Shown here piece by piece: positions 22,234 to 29,731 of a stretch of DNA of 30,399 bases. The notes beneath the pieces are model-generated. The model was given only the letters and a program-made list of their open reading frames with translations, was not told the origin of the DNA and made no database searches. This DNA comes from JBBQAA01 sp038276395. GTDB taxonomy: Bacteria; Actinomycetota; Thermoleophilia; Solirubrobacterales; Solirubrobacteraceae. How positions within the stretch are numbered: the stretch's first letter is position 1; the number at the start of each line of letters is the position of its first letter. The position numbers were made by a program, and so were the translations under genes. Location of the stretch: NCBI GenBank assembly GCA_038276395.1, contig JBBQAA010000069.1:1-30399 (forward strand). Direction: 5' to 3'.

Positions 22234-23674
22234 AGAAGCGGGTCACCACCACGGCGAGGCATCCGAGTTGGAGCACCGCGGCGAGCCCGAGCGTGACACC
22301 GGCGACGAGCGAGCGGCGCTCGGGGCGGACGGCGGTGGCCGCTCCCGCGGCGGCAAGCCCGAGGAAGGGGAGCAGAGGCAGCAGATACCGCCCCTGGATG
22401 AAGTTCTGCCCCAGCTCGACATGGGTGCGGAAGTCGGTCCAATGGAGGCCCGCGAGCAGCGCGAGCACGACCGTGGCCGCGAACGCGAGGAACGCGCCGT
22501 CCCGGGCTCCCGTCCGGCGGCGGCGGACGAGCACCCCCACGGCACCGAGGAACGCGACGGCGAGCGCGACCGTGATCGCCGCGTACACCCAGCCCGGCAT
22601 GGTCGTCTCCAGCCAGCCGAACTGGGCGAAGGCCTCCTTGATCCAGTCCTGGTAGGCCGGGTAGGCCGAGTCGAATGAGAAGGGGCGGATGAAACCCGGT
22701 CGCGGGAGATAGAAGTTCCAGAGGTAGTTGCCGAAGTAGCGGAGGCTCACGTGGGCGTGGGCGTCCGTCGCGCCCACCTGGTTGATGGCGGCGCGACCGG
22801 CGAAGTGCGCGTAGGCGAGCCAGCCGAGGACCGGCGCGGCCAGAGCGGCGGCGCCGGCCGCCAGCGGCCGCAGGATCTCGCGCCGGGAAGCACTCCCGCG
22901 CATCCGCCGCGCCGCGAGGAGTGCGGCGAGGAGCACGCCCGGGACGAGCGCGTAGGTGGTGCTCTTGGTGAGGATTCCAGCCGCCGTGGCGAGCCCGAGT
23001 GCGATCGCGTCCCGCGCCGAGAGGCCGCGCCGGAGGATGCGCGCGGCCAGCCAGAACGCGAGCGCCCAGGTGGCGAAGAGCAGGCTGTCGGGCGTCAGCG
23101 AGGCGGAGATGAACATCTCCATCGGCTGGAGCGCGACCACGCCCGCTCCCACGAGCTGCAGGACAGGGCGCCGCACCACCACCTCTCCGATGAGCGCCCA
23201 GGTCGCCGCCACGGTGACGAGGAGCAGGAGCACCGACACGAGCCGCCCCGCGAACAGCCGGCTCCACATGGACGAGCCGTGGACCGCGCGATACGGCGCC
23301 ACCGCCAGCGCGTAGTAGAGCGGCGGATTCGTCCGCGCGGGGTTCAGGCCGCCCCCGTCGGTCCGGGAGAGGGAGCGGTCGGCCTGCGCGGTGCGCCACA
23401 CAGCCTCGCTCCAGGTCGGGCGATTGCCCCGGTTGGCGGCGGTCTGGTCTGAGTTCGCGAGCCGGCTCAGCCGGGTCTGCTCGGTGGAGAAGACGGGCCG
23501 GCGCTTGTCGCCCGGCAGCTTTCCGCGCTCGGCGAGGTTCTGGACGTAGCCGAAGTGCGAGTTCTCGTCCGGCGCCTGGAACGGCGGCACCACGATCGCC
23601 CAGGCGAGCGCGAGCACGAGGGTCGCTCCGAGCAGCGCCGCCAGCGGGGCCGGAGGTCGCGGCACGCGGGGCAC
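22226..23674 (-). CDS. DUF2142-type polytopic membrane protein (GT-C-like)
   Basis: The 482-residue protein has an N-terminal helix followed by WAIVVPPFQAPDENSHFGYVQNLAERGKLP, in which the acidic DEN after the first helix is typical of DUF2142 and GT-C lipid-linked sugar transferases. Nine or more helices follow, with NPPLYYALAVAPYRA, LQPMEMFISASLTPDSLLFATWALAFW, TKSTTYALVPGVLLA, and GRYLLPLLPFLGLA near the end. GT-C enzymes use polyprenyl-phosphate sugars on the outer face, which would fit side-chain addition to the polymer, but the activity is inferred. The GTG at 23674 was chosen from the TAGCCT box 7 nt upstream; the frame is open far beyond it with no sensible sequence. Confidence 0.82.
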   Translation of the reverse strand: MPRVPRPPAPLAALLGATLVLALAWAIVVPPFQAPDENSHFGYVQNLAERGKLPGDKRRPVFSTEQTRLSRLANSDQTAANRGNRPTWSEAVWRTAQADRSLSRTDGGGLNPARTNPPLYYALAVAPYRAVHGSSMWSRLFAGRLVSVLLLLVTVAATWALIGEVVVRRPVLQLVGAGVVALQPMEMFISASLTPDSLLFATWALAFWLAARILRRGLSARDAIALGLATAAGILTKSTTYALVPGVLLAALLAARRMRGSASRREILRPLAAGAAALAAPVLGWLAYAHFAGRAAINQVGATDAHAHVSLRYFGNYLWNFYLPRPGFIRPFSFDSAYPAYQDWIKEAFAQFGWLETTMPGWVYAAITVALAVAFLGAVGVLVRRRRTGARDGAFLAFAATVVLALLAGLHWTDFRTHVELGQNFIQGRYLLPLLPFLGLAAAGAATAVRPERRSLVAGVTLGLAAVLQLGCLAVVVTRFYA

Positions 23675-23681
23675 GGGAGCG

Positions 23682-23687
23682 AGGCTA
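23682..23687 (-). promoter_or_regulatory. -10 element TAGCCT for the DUF2142 gene
   Basis: On the minus strand TAGCCT is followed by 7 nt and then the GTG at 23674. It suggests an internal leaderless promoter within the run of minus-strand polysaccharide genes. Confidence 0.45.
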
Positions 23688-23711
23688 GGACCTGGCGAGG
23701 GGCGAGGACGA

Positions 23712-23737
23712 CGGCGCCCGGCGGCGCGGCGGCGCCG
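23712..23737 (-). terminator. possible terminator hairpin after the flippase gene
   Basis: CGGCGCC (23712-23718) and GGCGCCG (23731-23737) form a perfect 7-bp stem with a 12-nt loop in the 65-bp gap between the flippase stop and the next promoter. There is no U-tract, and in such GC-rich sequence chance is a real alternative. Confidence 0.3.
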
Positions 23738-23739
23738 GT

Positions 23740-25227
23740 TCACGCCGCTGTCTGGCGTGCGACGCGCGCACGCGCCGAGCTCGCGAGAGCACGGGCTTCG
23801 CGTGGGTGGACTCGCACGAGCACGACCAGGTAGAGGCCCGAGCCGATGGCGGCCGCCGCCAGCCCGGCCGCGAGCCCCTGATCCGAGACGAGCATGAAGA
23901 CGGCGAGGGGACCGCCGAAGGCCAGCCCGGCGACGGCGAGCGCGTGAAGCGCGTCGATCGTCATCCTCCGCGCCAGGCGGAGCGCGTCGAGCCGGACCAG
24001 GGCGAGCGCGGTGAAGCCGGCGGGGGCGATCGCCATGGCCACGACGAGGCCGTGGAACCCGGCCAGCTCGCGTCCCGCGATGCCCGATACCGCGTGGACG
24101 ACCAGGACCACCGGCACGACCCAGCGGAGCCGCCGGTCGAGCTGGGCGCCGAACAGCGAGGGCAGCACCGCCCACATCATCAGCGTGGCCAGCAGCCAGG
24201 GCACGAGCAGCAGCACGAACGCCGCGAAGCCCGACCCGGATGCCGATCGGTCGGGCAGGAGGGCGACGAGCGCCGGCTGTCCGAGCAGCGCGACCAGCCC
24301 GGCGGCGGGAAGGCTCACCGCCGCCGCCGAGCGGATCGATCGGCGCATGATCGCCGCCCGTCGCTCGCCCGTCGCGTCGCCGCCGCTCGAGAGGTCGACG
24401 ACGTCGTTCATCCCCACGGCCACGCTCGTCAGTCCCGGCAGGTAGCTCACGAGCACGAACGCGAAGCCGAACACCGAGATCTCACCCGCGCGGGCATCGC
24501 GCACGAGCGCGATCGTGACGGGATAGAGAGCCAGGAAGGTGACGGGGATGACCGTCGTCGCGAGCATGGTCACGACCGCGCGCGGCACCGAGCCGAGGCG
24601 GAGCGAGCCGGGGAGAGGCGACCGGACCCGGGCGAAGAGCCCTGTGGCGAGGAACGCGGAGGCAGCGAGCACGGCCCAGGCGAGCGTCTGCTCGTGCGCG
24701 AACGGCGCGAGCAGGACGAAGGCCACGAGGCCGCCGGCCGCGGAGGCGATGTACGCCCGGGCGACGGAGACCATGCGCCCGTCGACGGCGCCGAGCACCG
24801 CCGCCCCCGCGGCGAGGATCTGTAGCCCCATGGCGGGAGCAAACACGTAGAGGGCGGACCGTGCCACCTCACGCCCGCCGGGAGTGAGCGCGGAGGAGAA
24901 CAGGCTCGAGATCGGTCCCGCACCGAGCAGGACGACCGCGACGATGCTCGCCGAGAGTGCGGCGGTGGCGGCCATGAACGTCGGCCGGTTCAGGCGCGGG
25001 GAATCGCCCGTGATGAGGGGCACCGCCGTCGTGCGGAGCATCTGGGCGAGCACCGCGACGAGGGTGTAGATCGCGTAGGAGGCCATCAGGCCGTCGGTCC
25101 GCCGAGTGACTCCGAATCGGGACAGGAAGAGCATCGCCTGCACACCCGAGGCAAGGGCGACGGCGCCGATCGCCACCGCCGTCATCAGCGTCGGGCTCAC
25201 CGTCCTGGCGGTCGAGCCGCTGCTCAT
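23740..25227 (-). CDS. MurJ/MVF-like lipid-linked oligosaccharide flippase
   Basis: The product is 495 residues from the ATG at 25227 (starts at 25251 or 25263 would add up to 12). It has about 13-14 membrane helices in the MurJ/MVF pattern: LMTAVAIGAVALASGVQAMLFL, the cytoplasmic RTDGLMASYAIYTLVAVLAQMLRTTAVPLI, LYVFAPAMGLQILAAGAAVLGAVDG, and FVLVSYLPGLTSVAVGMNDVVDLSSG. These proteins flip lipid II or polyprenyl-linked glycans. It may serve this locus or be a lipid II flippase variant. The polar A/G-rich sequence lacks obvious conserved charged residues in the first helices, so the exact subfamily is uncertain. The gene is divergent from the methyltransferase with only 11 bp between starts. 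Confidence 0.75.
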   Translation of the reverse strand: MSSGSTARTVSPTLMTAVAIGAVALASGVQAMLFLSRFGVTRRTDGLMASYAIYTLVAVLAQMLRTTAVPLITGDSPRLNRPTFMAATAALSASIVAVVLLGAGPISSLFSSALTPGGREVARSALYVFAPAMGLQILAAGAAVLGAVDGRMVSVARAYIASAAGGLVAFVLLAPFAHEQTLAWAVLAASAFLATGLFARVRSPLPGSLRLGSVPRAVVTMLATTVIPVTFLALYPVTIALVRDARAGEISVFGFAFVLVSYLPGLTSVAVGMNDVVDLSSGGDATGERRAAIMRRSIRSAAAVSLPAAGLVALLGQPALVALLPDRSASGSGFAAFVLLLVPWLLATLMMWAVLPSLFGAQLDRRLRWVVPVVLVVHAVSGIAGRELAGFHGLVVAMAIAPAGFTALALVRLDALRLARRMTIDALHALAVAGLAFGGPLAVFMLVSDQGLAAGLAAAAIGSGLYLVVLVRVHPREARALASSARARVARQTAA

Positions 25228-25232
25228 AGGAT
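25227..25232 (+). promoter_or_regulatory. -10 element TAGGAT for the methyltransferase gene
   Basis: TAGGAT lies 6 nt before the GTG at 25239. Its first base is also the first base position of the divergent flippase start (ATG on the minus strand at 25227), so the two genes share their control region. Confidence 0.5.
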
Positions 25233-25238
25233 CGGGTC

Positions 25239-26045
25239 GTGACGCGTTCATGGTCGAGCTCACCGTTGGCCCAGCGCCTTCTCGCTGTCGTCGGCCGGCG
25301 TCAAGTCAACCACCTGATCCGCTTTCTGCCCGCGCTCCCGCTGCTGCGGGAGCTGGGCGGCGGGACACTCCTCGACGTGGGCAGCGGTAGTCAGGGGCTC
25401 CGCTCCGTCCTCGGGGAGCGCTGGCGGGTCACCATGCTCGACGCCGACTTCTCGGACTACGGCGCGGCGGCAGGTGTGGACGGCGATGCCTCTCAGATCC
25501 TCGGGGACGTGCGCGAGCTGCCTTTCGCCGACGGCACGTTCGACGCGGTGACCGCCCTCGACCTCCTCGAGCACGTCCCTCCTGAGGACCGGGATCGCGC
25601 CGTGCGCGAGCTGTGCCGGGTCGCGAGCCGGCTCGCGGTGATCGCCTGCCCCACCGGCGAGACCTCCCTGGCGGCCGACCGGCGCATCGCCGAGCGCCTG
25701 CGCGCCCGAGGGCGGGCGGTGCCCGGCTGGCTCGAGGAGCACGATGGCTTCGGGCTGCCGGACGCCTCGGTCGCCGCCGGCGCGGCGGCGGGCTACGGCG
25801 AGGTCACGATCGCCGGAAACGAGAGCATCGAGGCGCACGAGCGTCTCGTCCTCGCCGAGCTCGATCCGCTGCGCGCGCTTCCCCTGCGCCTGGCGGCGGC
25901 GCGGCTCGAGGCGGGGCTGCGGAGTGACCGACCTCGCGCGCGTGCGCTGGCGGCGGCGGTCATCCGGCGCTTGGGCGGAAGCGACGCGTTCCCGACCTAC
26001 CGGACGGTGGTGGCGGTCCGCCGCGGGCTCCAGAGCCGGCCGTAG
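25239..26045 (+). CDS. class I SAM-dependent methyltransferase
   Basis: The 268-residue protein has the Rossmann methyltransferase motifs in order: LLDVGSGSQGLR (motif I, SAM binding), VTMLDADFSD (acidic end of strand 2), ILGDVRELPFADGTFDAVTALDLLEHVPPEDR (motifs II-III) and RLAVIACPTGE. The region after residue 150 (WLEEHDGFGLPDASVAAG) resembles the methyltransferases found in O-antigen and glycan loci. The substrate may be a sugar, or the end of the exported chain, which would suit the recognition domain of the Wzt-like ATPase; this is inference. The 3' end overlaps the convergent glycosyltransferase gene by 49 bp. Confidence 0.85.
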   Translation: MTRSWSSSPLAQRLLAVVGRRQVNHLIRFLPALPLLRELGGGTLLDVGSGSQGLRSVLGERWRVTMLDADFSDYGAAAGVDGDASQILGDVRELPFADGTFDAVTALDLLEHVPPEDRDRAVRELCRVASRLAVIACPTGETSLAADRRIAERLRARGRAVPGWLEEHDGFGLPDASVAAGAAAGYGEVTIAGNESIEAHERLVLAELDPLRALPLRLAAARLEAGLRSDRPRARALAAAVIRRLGGSDAFPTYRTVVAVRRGLQSRP

Positions 26046-26848
26046 ACGAACGCCTCGAGCCCCGCCGGCCAGGGCCGCGGGCCCCAGACGTAGCGGTAGA
26101 GCGCGCGCTTCCGGGGCCCGAGCGCCGAGCGGGCCCGAAGCCCGCCGAGGTCCTGATAGAGGGACCGGTGCTTGCGGCGGAGCTGCCGGTACAACGTGCG
26201 GTATTCGGTCCGATCCGCGTCGAACTTCGAGGCCCCGTGCTTGCGGTACTGGAGCACCGGCCGCTCGACGAGCCTCCCGCGCCAGCCGCGGGCGAGCGCG
26301 TGGAGCCAGATCTCCCAGTCCTCGTAGTGGCGAAAGGCCGGGTCATACCCGCCGATGTCGCGGATCATCTCCGCCCGCACGAGCGCCGTGGGCCCCACGG
26401 TGTGGCGGAACAGGAGTCGCCAGGGATCCCACGGCGGCATGCGCATCACGCCGGTGCGCTCACCGAAGAACTCGATGTACCCGTACGCGTAGCCGAGCTC
26501 GGGATCGGCCTCGAGCACGGCTCGGAGCGCGGCCAGCGAGCCGGGTGCGAGCCGGTCGTCGGCGTCGAGCGGGAGAACGAACGGCGTCGTCGCGAGGCTG
26601 AAGCCGCGATTGCGGGCGACGCAGACGCCCTGGTTCTCCTGCCGGACGACGGTGGCGCGTTCCTCGGCCTCGGCGAGCACGCGAACGGTCTCCGGGTCGG
26701 TCGAGCCGTCGTCGACGACGATGATCTGCGGGGAGCCGCCGTCCTGGGCCGCTACCGATTCGATCGCCTCCGTGAGAAAGCGTCCGTAGTTGAAGCACGG
26801 GACGACGACCGTGATGTCACCGTTGCCGGGCGCCGGGCTCATGGGCAC
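25997..26848 (-). CDS. GT2-family glycosyltransferase
   Basis: The 283-residue enzyme is a GT-A fold transferase: ITVVVPCFNYGRFLTEAIESV, IIVVDDGSTDPETV, NQGVCVARNRGFSLATTPFVLPLDADDRLAPG with the DADD metal-binding motif, and AEMIRDIGGYDPAFRHYEDWEIWLHALARGWR with the ED acceptor-side motif. No membrane helix is present. It should add a sugar to the growing surface glycan at the cytoplasmic membrane face. The GTG start at 26848 is 7 bp after the preceding stop; an ATG at 26842 would shorten it by two residues. It is the second gene of a two-gene minus-strand operon. Confidence 0.9.
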   Translation of the reverse strand: MPMSPAPGNGDITVVVPCFNYGRFLTEAIESVAAQDGGSPQIIVVDDGSTDPETVRVLAEAEERATVVRQENQGVCVARNRGFSLATTPFVLPLDADDRLAPGSLAALRAVLEADPELGYAYGYIEFFGERTGVMRMPPWDPWRLLFRHTVGPTALVRAEMIRDIGGYDPAFRHYEDWEIWLHALARGWRGRLVERPVLQYRKHGASKFDADRTEYRTLYRQLRRKHRSLYQDLGGLRARSALGPRKRALYRYVWGPRPWPAGLEAFVYGRLWSPRRTATTVR

Positions 26849-26855
26849 GAGGATG

Positions 26856-27875
26856 TCACAGGGCCGCTCGCATCAGACGCCACCACGCGCCGATGGCGAT
26901 CCGCGCCGGCCGCGAGCGGGTGACTGCGGGCAGGAAGGGCGAGTCCAGCCCGGGCGTCAGCGCCGCGGCGAAGGACGTGGCGCTCGTGACCCGGCGCCCC
27001 TGGATCTCTCTCCGTTCCCGGCGCCAGCGCGGCAGCGCGCGCAGCACGTCGCCCCACGCGCGGAGCTTCTCCCCGCCCCAGCCGCCCGCCACCGCGCCAA
27101 CGGCGATCCCGGCCTCGGCGGCGAGCAGCAGCGGGCTTGCCGCGAGGAGCACGGGCGCGGGGAAGCACCGGATGAGCACCCCCCAGCGGTTGCGCTCGAG
27201 CCGGCGCCACTTCGCGGGACCCTTGGCGAACGCGTAGTCGTGATCGACCCGGGCCGCGGGCTCGACGCCCACCTCCCGGCCCCACAACCGCAACCTCAGC
27301 GACAGGTCAACGTCCTCGCAGTACATGAAGAAGTCCTCCGCGAACCCGCCGAGCGCCCGCCAGTCGGTCGCGCGGACGGCCAGGCACGCGCCCGAGGCGA
27401 AGCCGACCCGCCGCCGCGGCTCACCGGCGCGGACGGCGCTTCCCACGTCCCCCGACCACGCCAGGCCCGTCGGATGTACCACGCCGCCTCGCGTGTTCAC
27501 CAGCCGCCCGCGGTCCATCGTCACGAGCCCCTGCCAGGCGCCCCAGCCCGGCTCCGTCGCTACGGGCGCGCGGATCGCCACGCCGAAGCCGGGGGCCGGC
27601 ACGGCGTCGGGGTTCAGGAACACGAGGAGATCCCCACTCGCGCGGGCCGCCGCGCGGTTCGCACCCGCCGCGAACCCCAGGTTCTCCGGGCAGGGGGCCA
27701 CGTCGGCCGCGGGCAGGAACCGGTGAGCCACGGTGACCGTGTCGTCGCGCGAGGAGTTGTCCCAGACGACCACCTCGTCGCCGGGTTCGAGCTCCCTCGC
27801 GAGGGCCTTGAGCGTGCGGGGAAGCACCTCCGCGCTCTCGTACGTGACGATCAGGTATGAGACGAGAACCGCCAA
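26856..27875 (-). CDS. GT2-family glycosyltransferase (rhamnosyltransferase/WbbL-like)
   Basis: The 339-residue protein begins VSYLIVTYESAEVLPRTLKAL and has VVVWDNSSRDDTV, NLGFAAGANRAAARASGDLLVFLNPDAVPAPG (the NPDA metal-binding motif) and FASGACLAVRATDWRALGGFAEDFFMYCEDVDLSLRLRLWG (the EDVDL motif). This combination is typical of WbbL/GlfT-like rhamnosyl- and galactofuranosyltransferases. The C-terminal quarter has a hydrophobic pair (VLLAASPLLLAAEAGIAVGAVAG) that may touch the membrane. The start is a TTG at 27875, 7 nt after a TACCAT box, so it is a likely leaderless gene divergent from the next glycosyltransferase. Confidence 0.9.
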   Translation of the reverse strand: MAVLVSYLIVTYESAEVLPRTLKALARELEPGDEVVVWDNSSRDDTVTVAHRFLPAADVAPCPENLGFAAGANRAAARASGDLLVFLNPDAVPAPGFGVAIRAPVATEPGWGAWQGLVTMDRGRLVNTRGGVVHPTGLAWSGDVGSAVRAGEPRRRVGFASGACLAVRATDWRALGGFAEDFFMYCEDVDLSLRLRLWGREVGVEPAARVDHDYAFAKGPAKWRRLERNRWGVLIRCFPAPVLLAASPLLLAAEAGIAVGAVAGGWGGEKLRAWGDVLRALPRWRRERREIQGRRVTSATSFAAALTPGLDSPFLPAVTRSRPARIAIGAWWRLMRAAL

Positions 27876-27882
27876 GGGGGCG

Positions 27883-27900
27883 ATGGTAGGTGCCTACCCT
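27883..27900. promoter_or_regulatory. palindromic divergent promoter between two glycosyltransferase genes
   Basis: GGTAGG and CCTACC (27885-27898) are perfect arms around a 2-nt centre. On the minus strand TACCAT (27883-27888) is 7 nt before the TTG at 27875; on the plus strand TACCCT (27895-27900) is 6 nt before the ATG at 27907. Each -10 lies in one arm, so the two promoters are mirror images, and a dimeric regulator bound at the centre would cover both. Confidence 0.5.
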
Positions 27901-27906
27901 GTCGCG

Positions 27907-28668
27907 ATGACCCCGCGCAGGGAGAACCTGGCCGTCGTCCCGGCCTACAACGAGGAGGCAACCGTGGGCCGCGTCCTCGCCGATCTTCGCGAGCACGCGC
28001 CGGCGTGGGACGTGCTCGTCGTCGACGACGGCTCCACGGACGAGACGGCGCGCGTGGCCGCGGCGAGCGGGGCGCACGTCGTTCGCCTCCCGTTCAACCT
28101 CGGCATCGGCGGCGCCGTGCAGACCGGCTTCGCCTACGCGGAGGCGGAGGGCTACGAGCGCCTCGTGCAGGTGGACGGCGACGGCCAGCACGCGCCCTCG
28201 GAGATCGCCCGCCTCGAGGCGGGGATGGACGCGGACGCGAGCCTTGACATGATCTGCGGCTCGCGCTTCGTCGGTCCGGACGGCTCCTACCGCCCGGCCC
28301 GCTCCCGCCGCCTCGGCATCCAGATCTTCGCGTTCATCCTCTCTCGGATCGTGCCCGGGCGCATCACCGACCCGACCTCCGGCTTCCGGCTCTACAACCG
28401 GCGCGCGATCAGACTCTTCGCCCGCGACTACCCGCACGACTATCCCGAGGTCGAGGCGGTCCTCATGCTGCACTTCCACCGTCTGCGAATGCGGGAGGTG
28501 CCGGTGCGGATGTTCGCCCGGGGCGGCGGAGTCTCCTCGATCTCGCCGGGCAAGTCGGTGTACTACATGGTCAAGGTGCTCCTCGCGATCTTCGTCGGCC
28601 TCCTCCGCGCTCGGCCCGTCGTCGTCCCGGGCCAGGACCACGCGGTGAGGGCGCAGAGCTCCATCTGA
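27907..28668 (+). CDS. GT2-family glycosyltransferase (DPM1/polyprenyl-phosphate type)
   Basis: The 253-residue protein has LAVVPAYNEEATVGRVLADL, VLVVDDGSTDETA, LPFNLGIGGAVQTGFAYAEAEGYERLVQVDGDGQHAP (DGDGQ metal site) and CGSRFVG, and ends in a hydrophobic segment near YYMVKVLLAIFVGLL. This is the pattern of dolichol/polyprenyl-phosphate mannose or glucose synthases. It would charge a lipid carrier with a single sugar, which is the donor that GT-C enzymes such as the DUF2142 protein need. The ATG at 27907 is supported by the box 6 nt upstream; the longer frame from 27733 overlaps the divergent gene. Its stop shares one base with the next ATG. Confidence 0.92.
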   Translation: MTPRRENLAVVPAYNEEATVGRVLADLREHAPAWDVLVVDDGSTDETARVAAASGAHVVRLPFNLGIGGAVQTGFAYAEAEGYERLVQVDGDGQHAPSEIARLEAGMDADASLDMICGSRFVGPDGSYRPARSRRLGIQIFAFILSRIVPGRITDPTSGFRLYNRRAIRLFARDYPHDYPEVEAVLMLHFHRLRMREVPVRMFARGGGVSSISPGKSVYYMVKVLLAIFVGLLRARPVVVPGQDHAVRAQSSI

Positions 28669-29084
28669 TGGCCGGCCGCGCGCACCTCGTCTCCATCCTC
28701 GCGACGGCGGTCGTGCTCCTGGCGGTGTTCGAGCTCGTCCGGCGCCGCCGCCTGCTCGAGCGCTACGCGCTCATCTGGCTCGGTGCGTCGGTGTTGCTGC
28801 TCACGCTCGCGGTCTGGCAGGGCCTTCTCGGCCGCGTCGCGAACCTGGTCGGGATCTACTACCCGCCGACCGCGCTCTTCGCGATCGCGCTCGCGGCGAT
28901 CATCTTCCTGCTGCTGCACTTCTCCCTGGCGGTCTCCCGACTGACCGACCAGACGAAGATCCTCGCCCAGCGCCTGGCGCTGCTCGAGGCGGAGGTACGC
29001 GAGCGCCGCGCCGAACCGGTTACCGGGGAGGGGGAGGGCGACGGGGTTGACGTCGCGCCGCAAGCCGCCGAGTCCTCGGTCTAG
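28668..29084 (+). CDS. DUF2304 membrane protein
   Basis: The 138-residue product has three hydrophobic helices (LVSILATAVVLLAVFELV, YALIWLGASVLLLTLAVW, PTALFAIALAAIIFLLLHFSLAVSRL) with the charged RRRLLERYALIW loop between the first two, and then a cytoplasmic helix LTDQTKILAQRLALLEAEVRER. This is the DUF2304 layout, a small family that frequently sits directly beside GT2 polyprenyl-phosphate sugar transferases. It may be a membrane anchor or partner for the enzyme encoded just upstream, as the TGATG junction implies coupled translation. The acidic C-terminal tail is probably disordered. Confidence 0.87.
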   Translation: MAGRAHLVSILATAVVLLAVFELVRRRRLLERYALIWLGASVLLLTLAVWQGLLGRVANLVGIYYPPTALFAIALAAIIFLLLHFSLAVSRLTDQTKILAQRLALLEAEVRERRAEPVTGEGEGDGVDVAPQAAESSV

Positions 29085-29334
29085 GTTGCGGGCGGCGCGT
29101 CTCGAGGAGGCCCAGCGCCGCAGGAACCGGGCCAACGACTTCGACCACTGCGATTTGCGGGCGGGCTCGTGGTGCTCTACGCGCCTCCTCCTGCGACCGG
29201 CCCTTGCCACACTCGCTCCACGGTGGCGCGGGCGGCGGCTCGGCCAGCGACCACCGGCTGCACGAGGCCTCTCCGACGGCTTCCTGAGGCCGACACCAAG
29301 GCGTGGCCTCGATGGGTCGAGCGACCCGAGCGCG
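29085..29334. other. non-coding or decayed stretch
   Basis: No intact gene is supported in these 250 bp. On the minus strand, two different short frames read protein-like (PVVAGRAAARATVERVW and HHEPARKSQWSKSLARFLRR). They might be the remains of a glycosyltransferase or similar gene, but I cannot name it. Confidence 0.35.
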
Positions 29335-29730
29335 CTACCGGGCCGGACGTGACGCTGTTGCCGCGTAGCCCAGGGGAAAGATCCAATTGACGTCAAGCGG
29401 TGTCAGGCGGGCGAGGGAGGACGCTAGGGCTTGAAGCCCCGACATCGCCTCCTCCCGTTGGCCGTCCCGGCCGTCTGGCGCGCGACCCATCGCGAACGCG
29501 ACGTTCTGGACGAGTTGCGCGAGCGTGGTGAAGCAATCGTTCCTCGGCCGCACGTCGACGGCCTCGAATCCGGCCGTCGCGAGCAGCCGCTCGAGGCCGG
29601 GACCGGTGTAGCGGAAGTAGTCGTGAGGCAACTCGTGCAGCTCCCAGACGAGCGGCGCCGTGAGCGCCAGGCGCCCACCGGGCCGGAGCAGCCGGAGCTG
29701 CTCCGCGAGCACCGGCTTCGGGTCCGGCAC
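29335..29730 (-). pseudogene. C-terminal part of a class I methyltransferase, 5' truncated
   Basis: The 131-residue frame starts inside a methyltransferase fold: VPDPKPVLAEQLRLLRPGGRLALTAPLVWELHELPHDYFRYTGPGLERLLATAGFEAVDVRPR contains the post-motif III LRPGG turn and the C-terminal sheet. The SAM-binding motif I that should lie about 60-80 residues earlier is absent. Just upstream the minus strand reads CTGGAGCCATGTG, which with one C removed would give the expected LEHV; beyond that lies the opposite-strand gene. It is a remnant made by deletion, rearrangement or misassembly at about 29730-29745. Confidence 0.7.
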
Positions 29731-29731
29731 A

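Noticed and set aside
23740..25227. Wzx-type O-antigen flippase
   Set aside because: The helix pattern and the LMASYAIYTL and LPGLTSVAVG segments fit MurJ/MVF proteins better than Wzx, though the two folds are related and the call is not certain.
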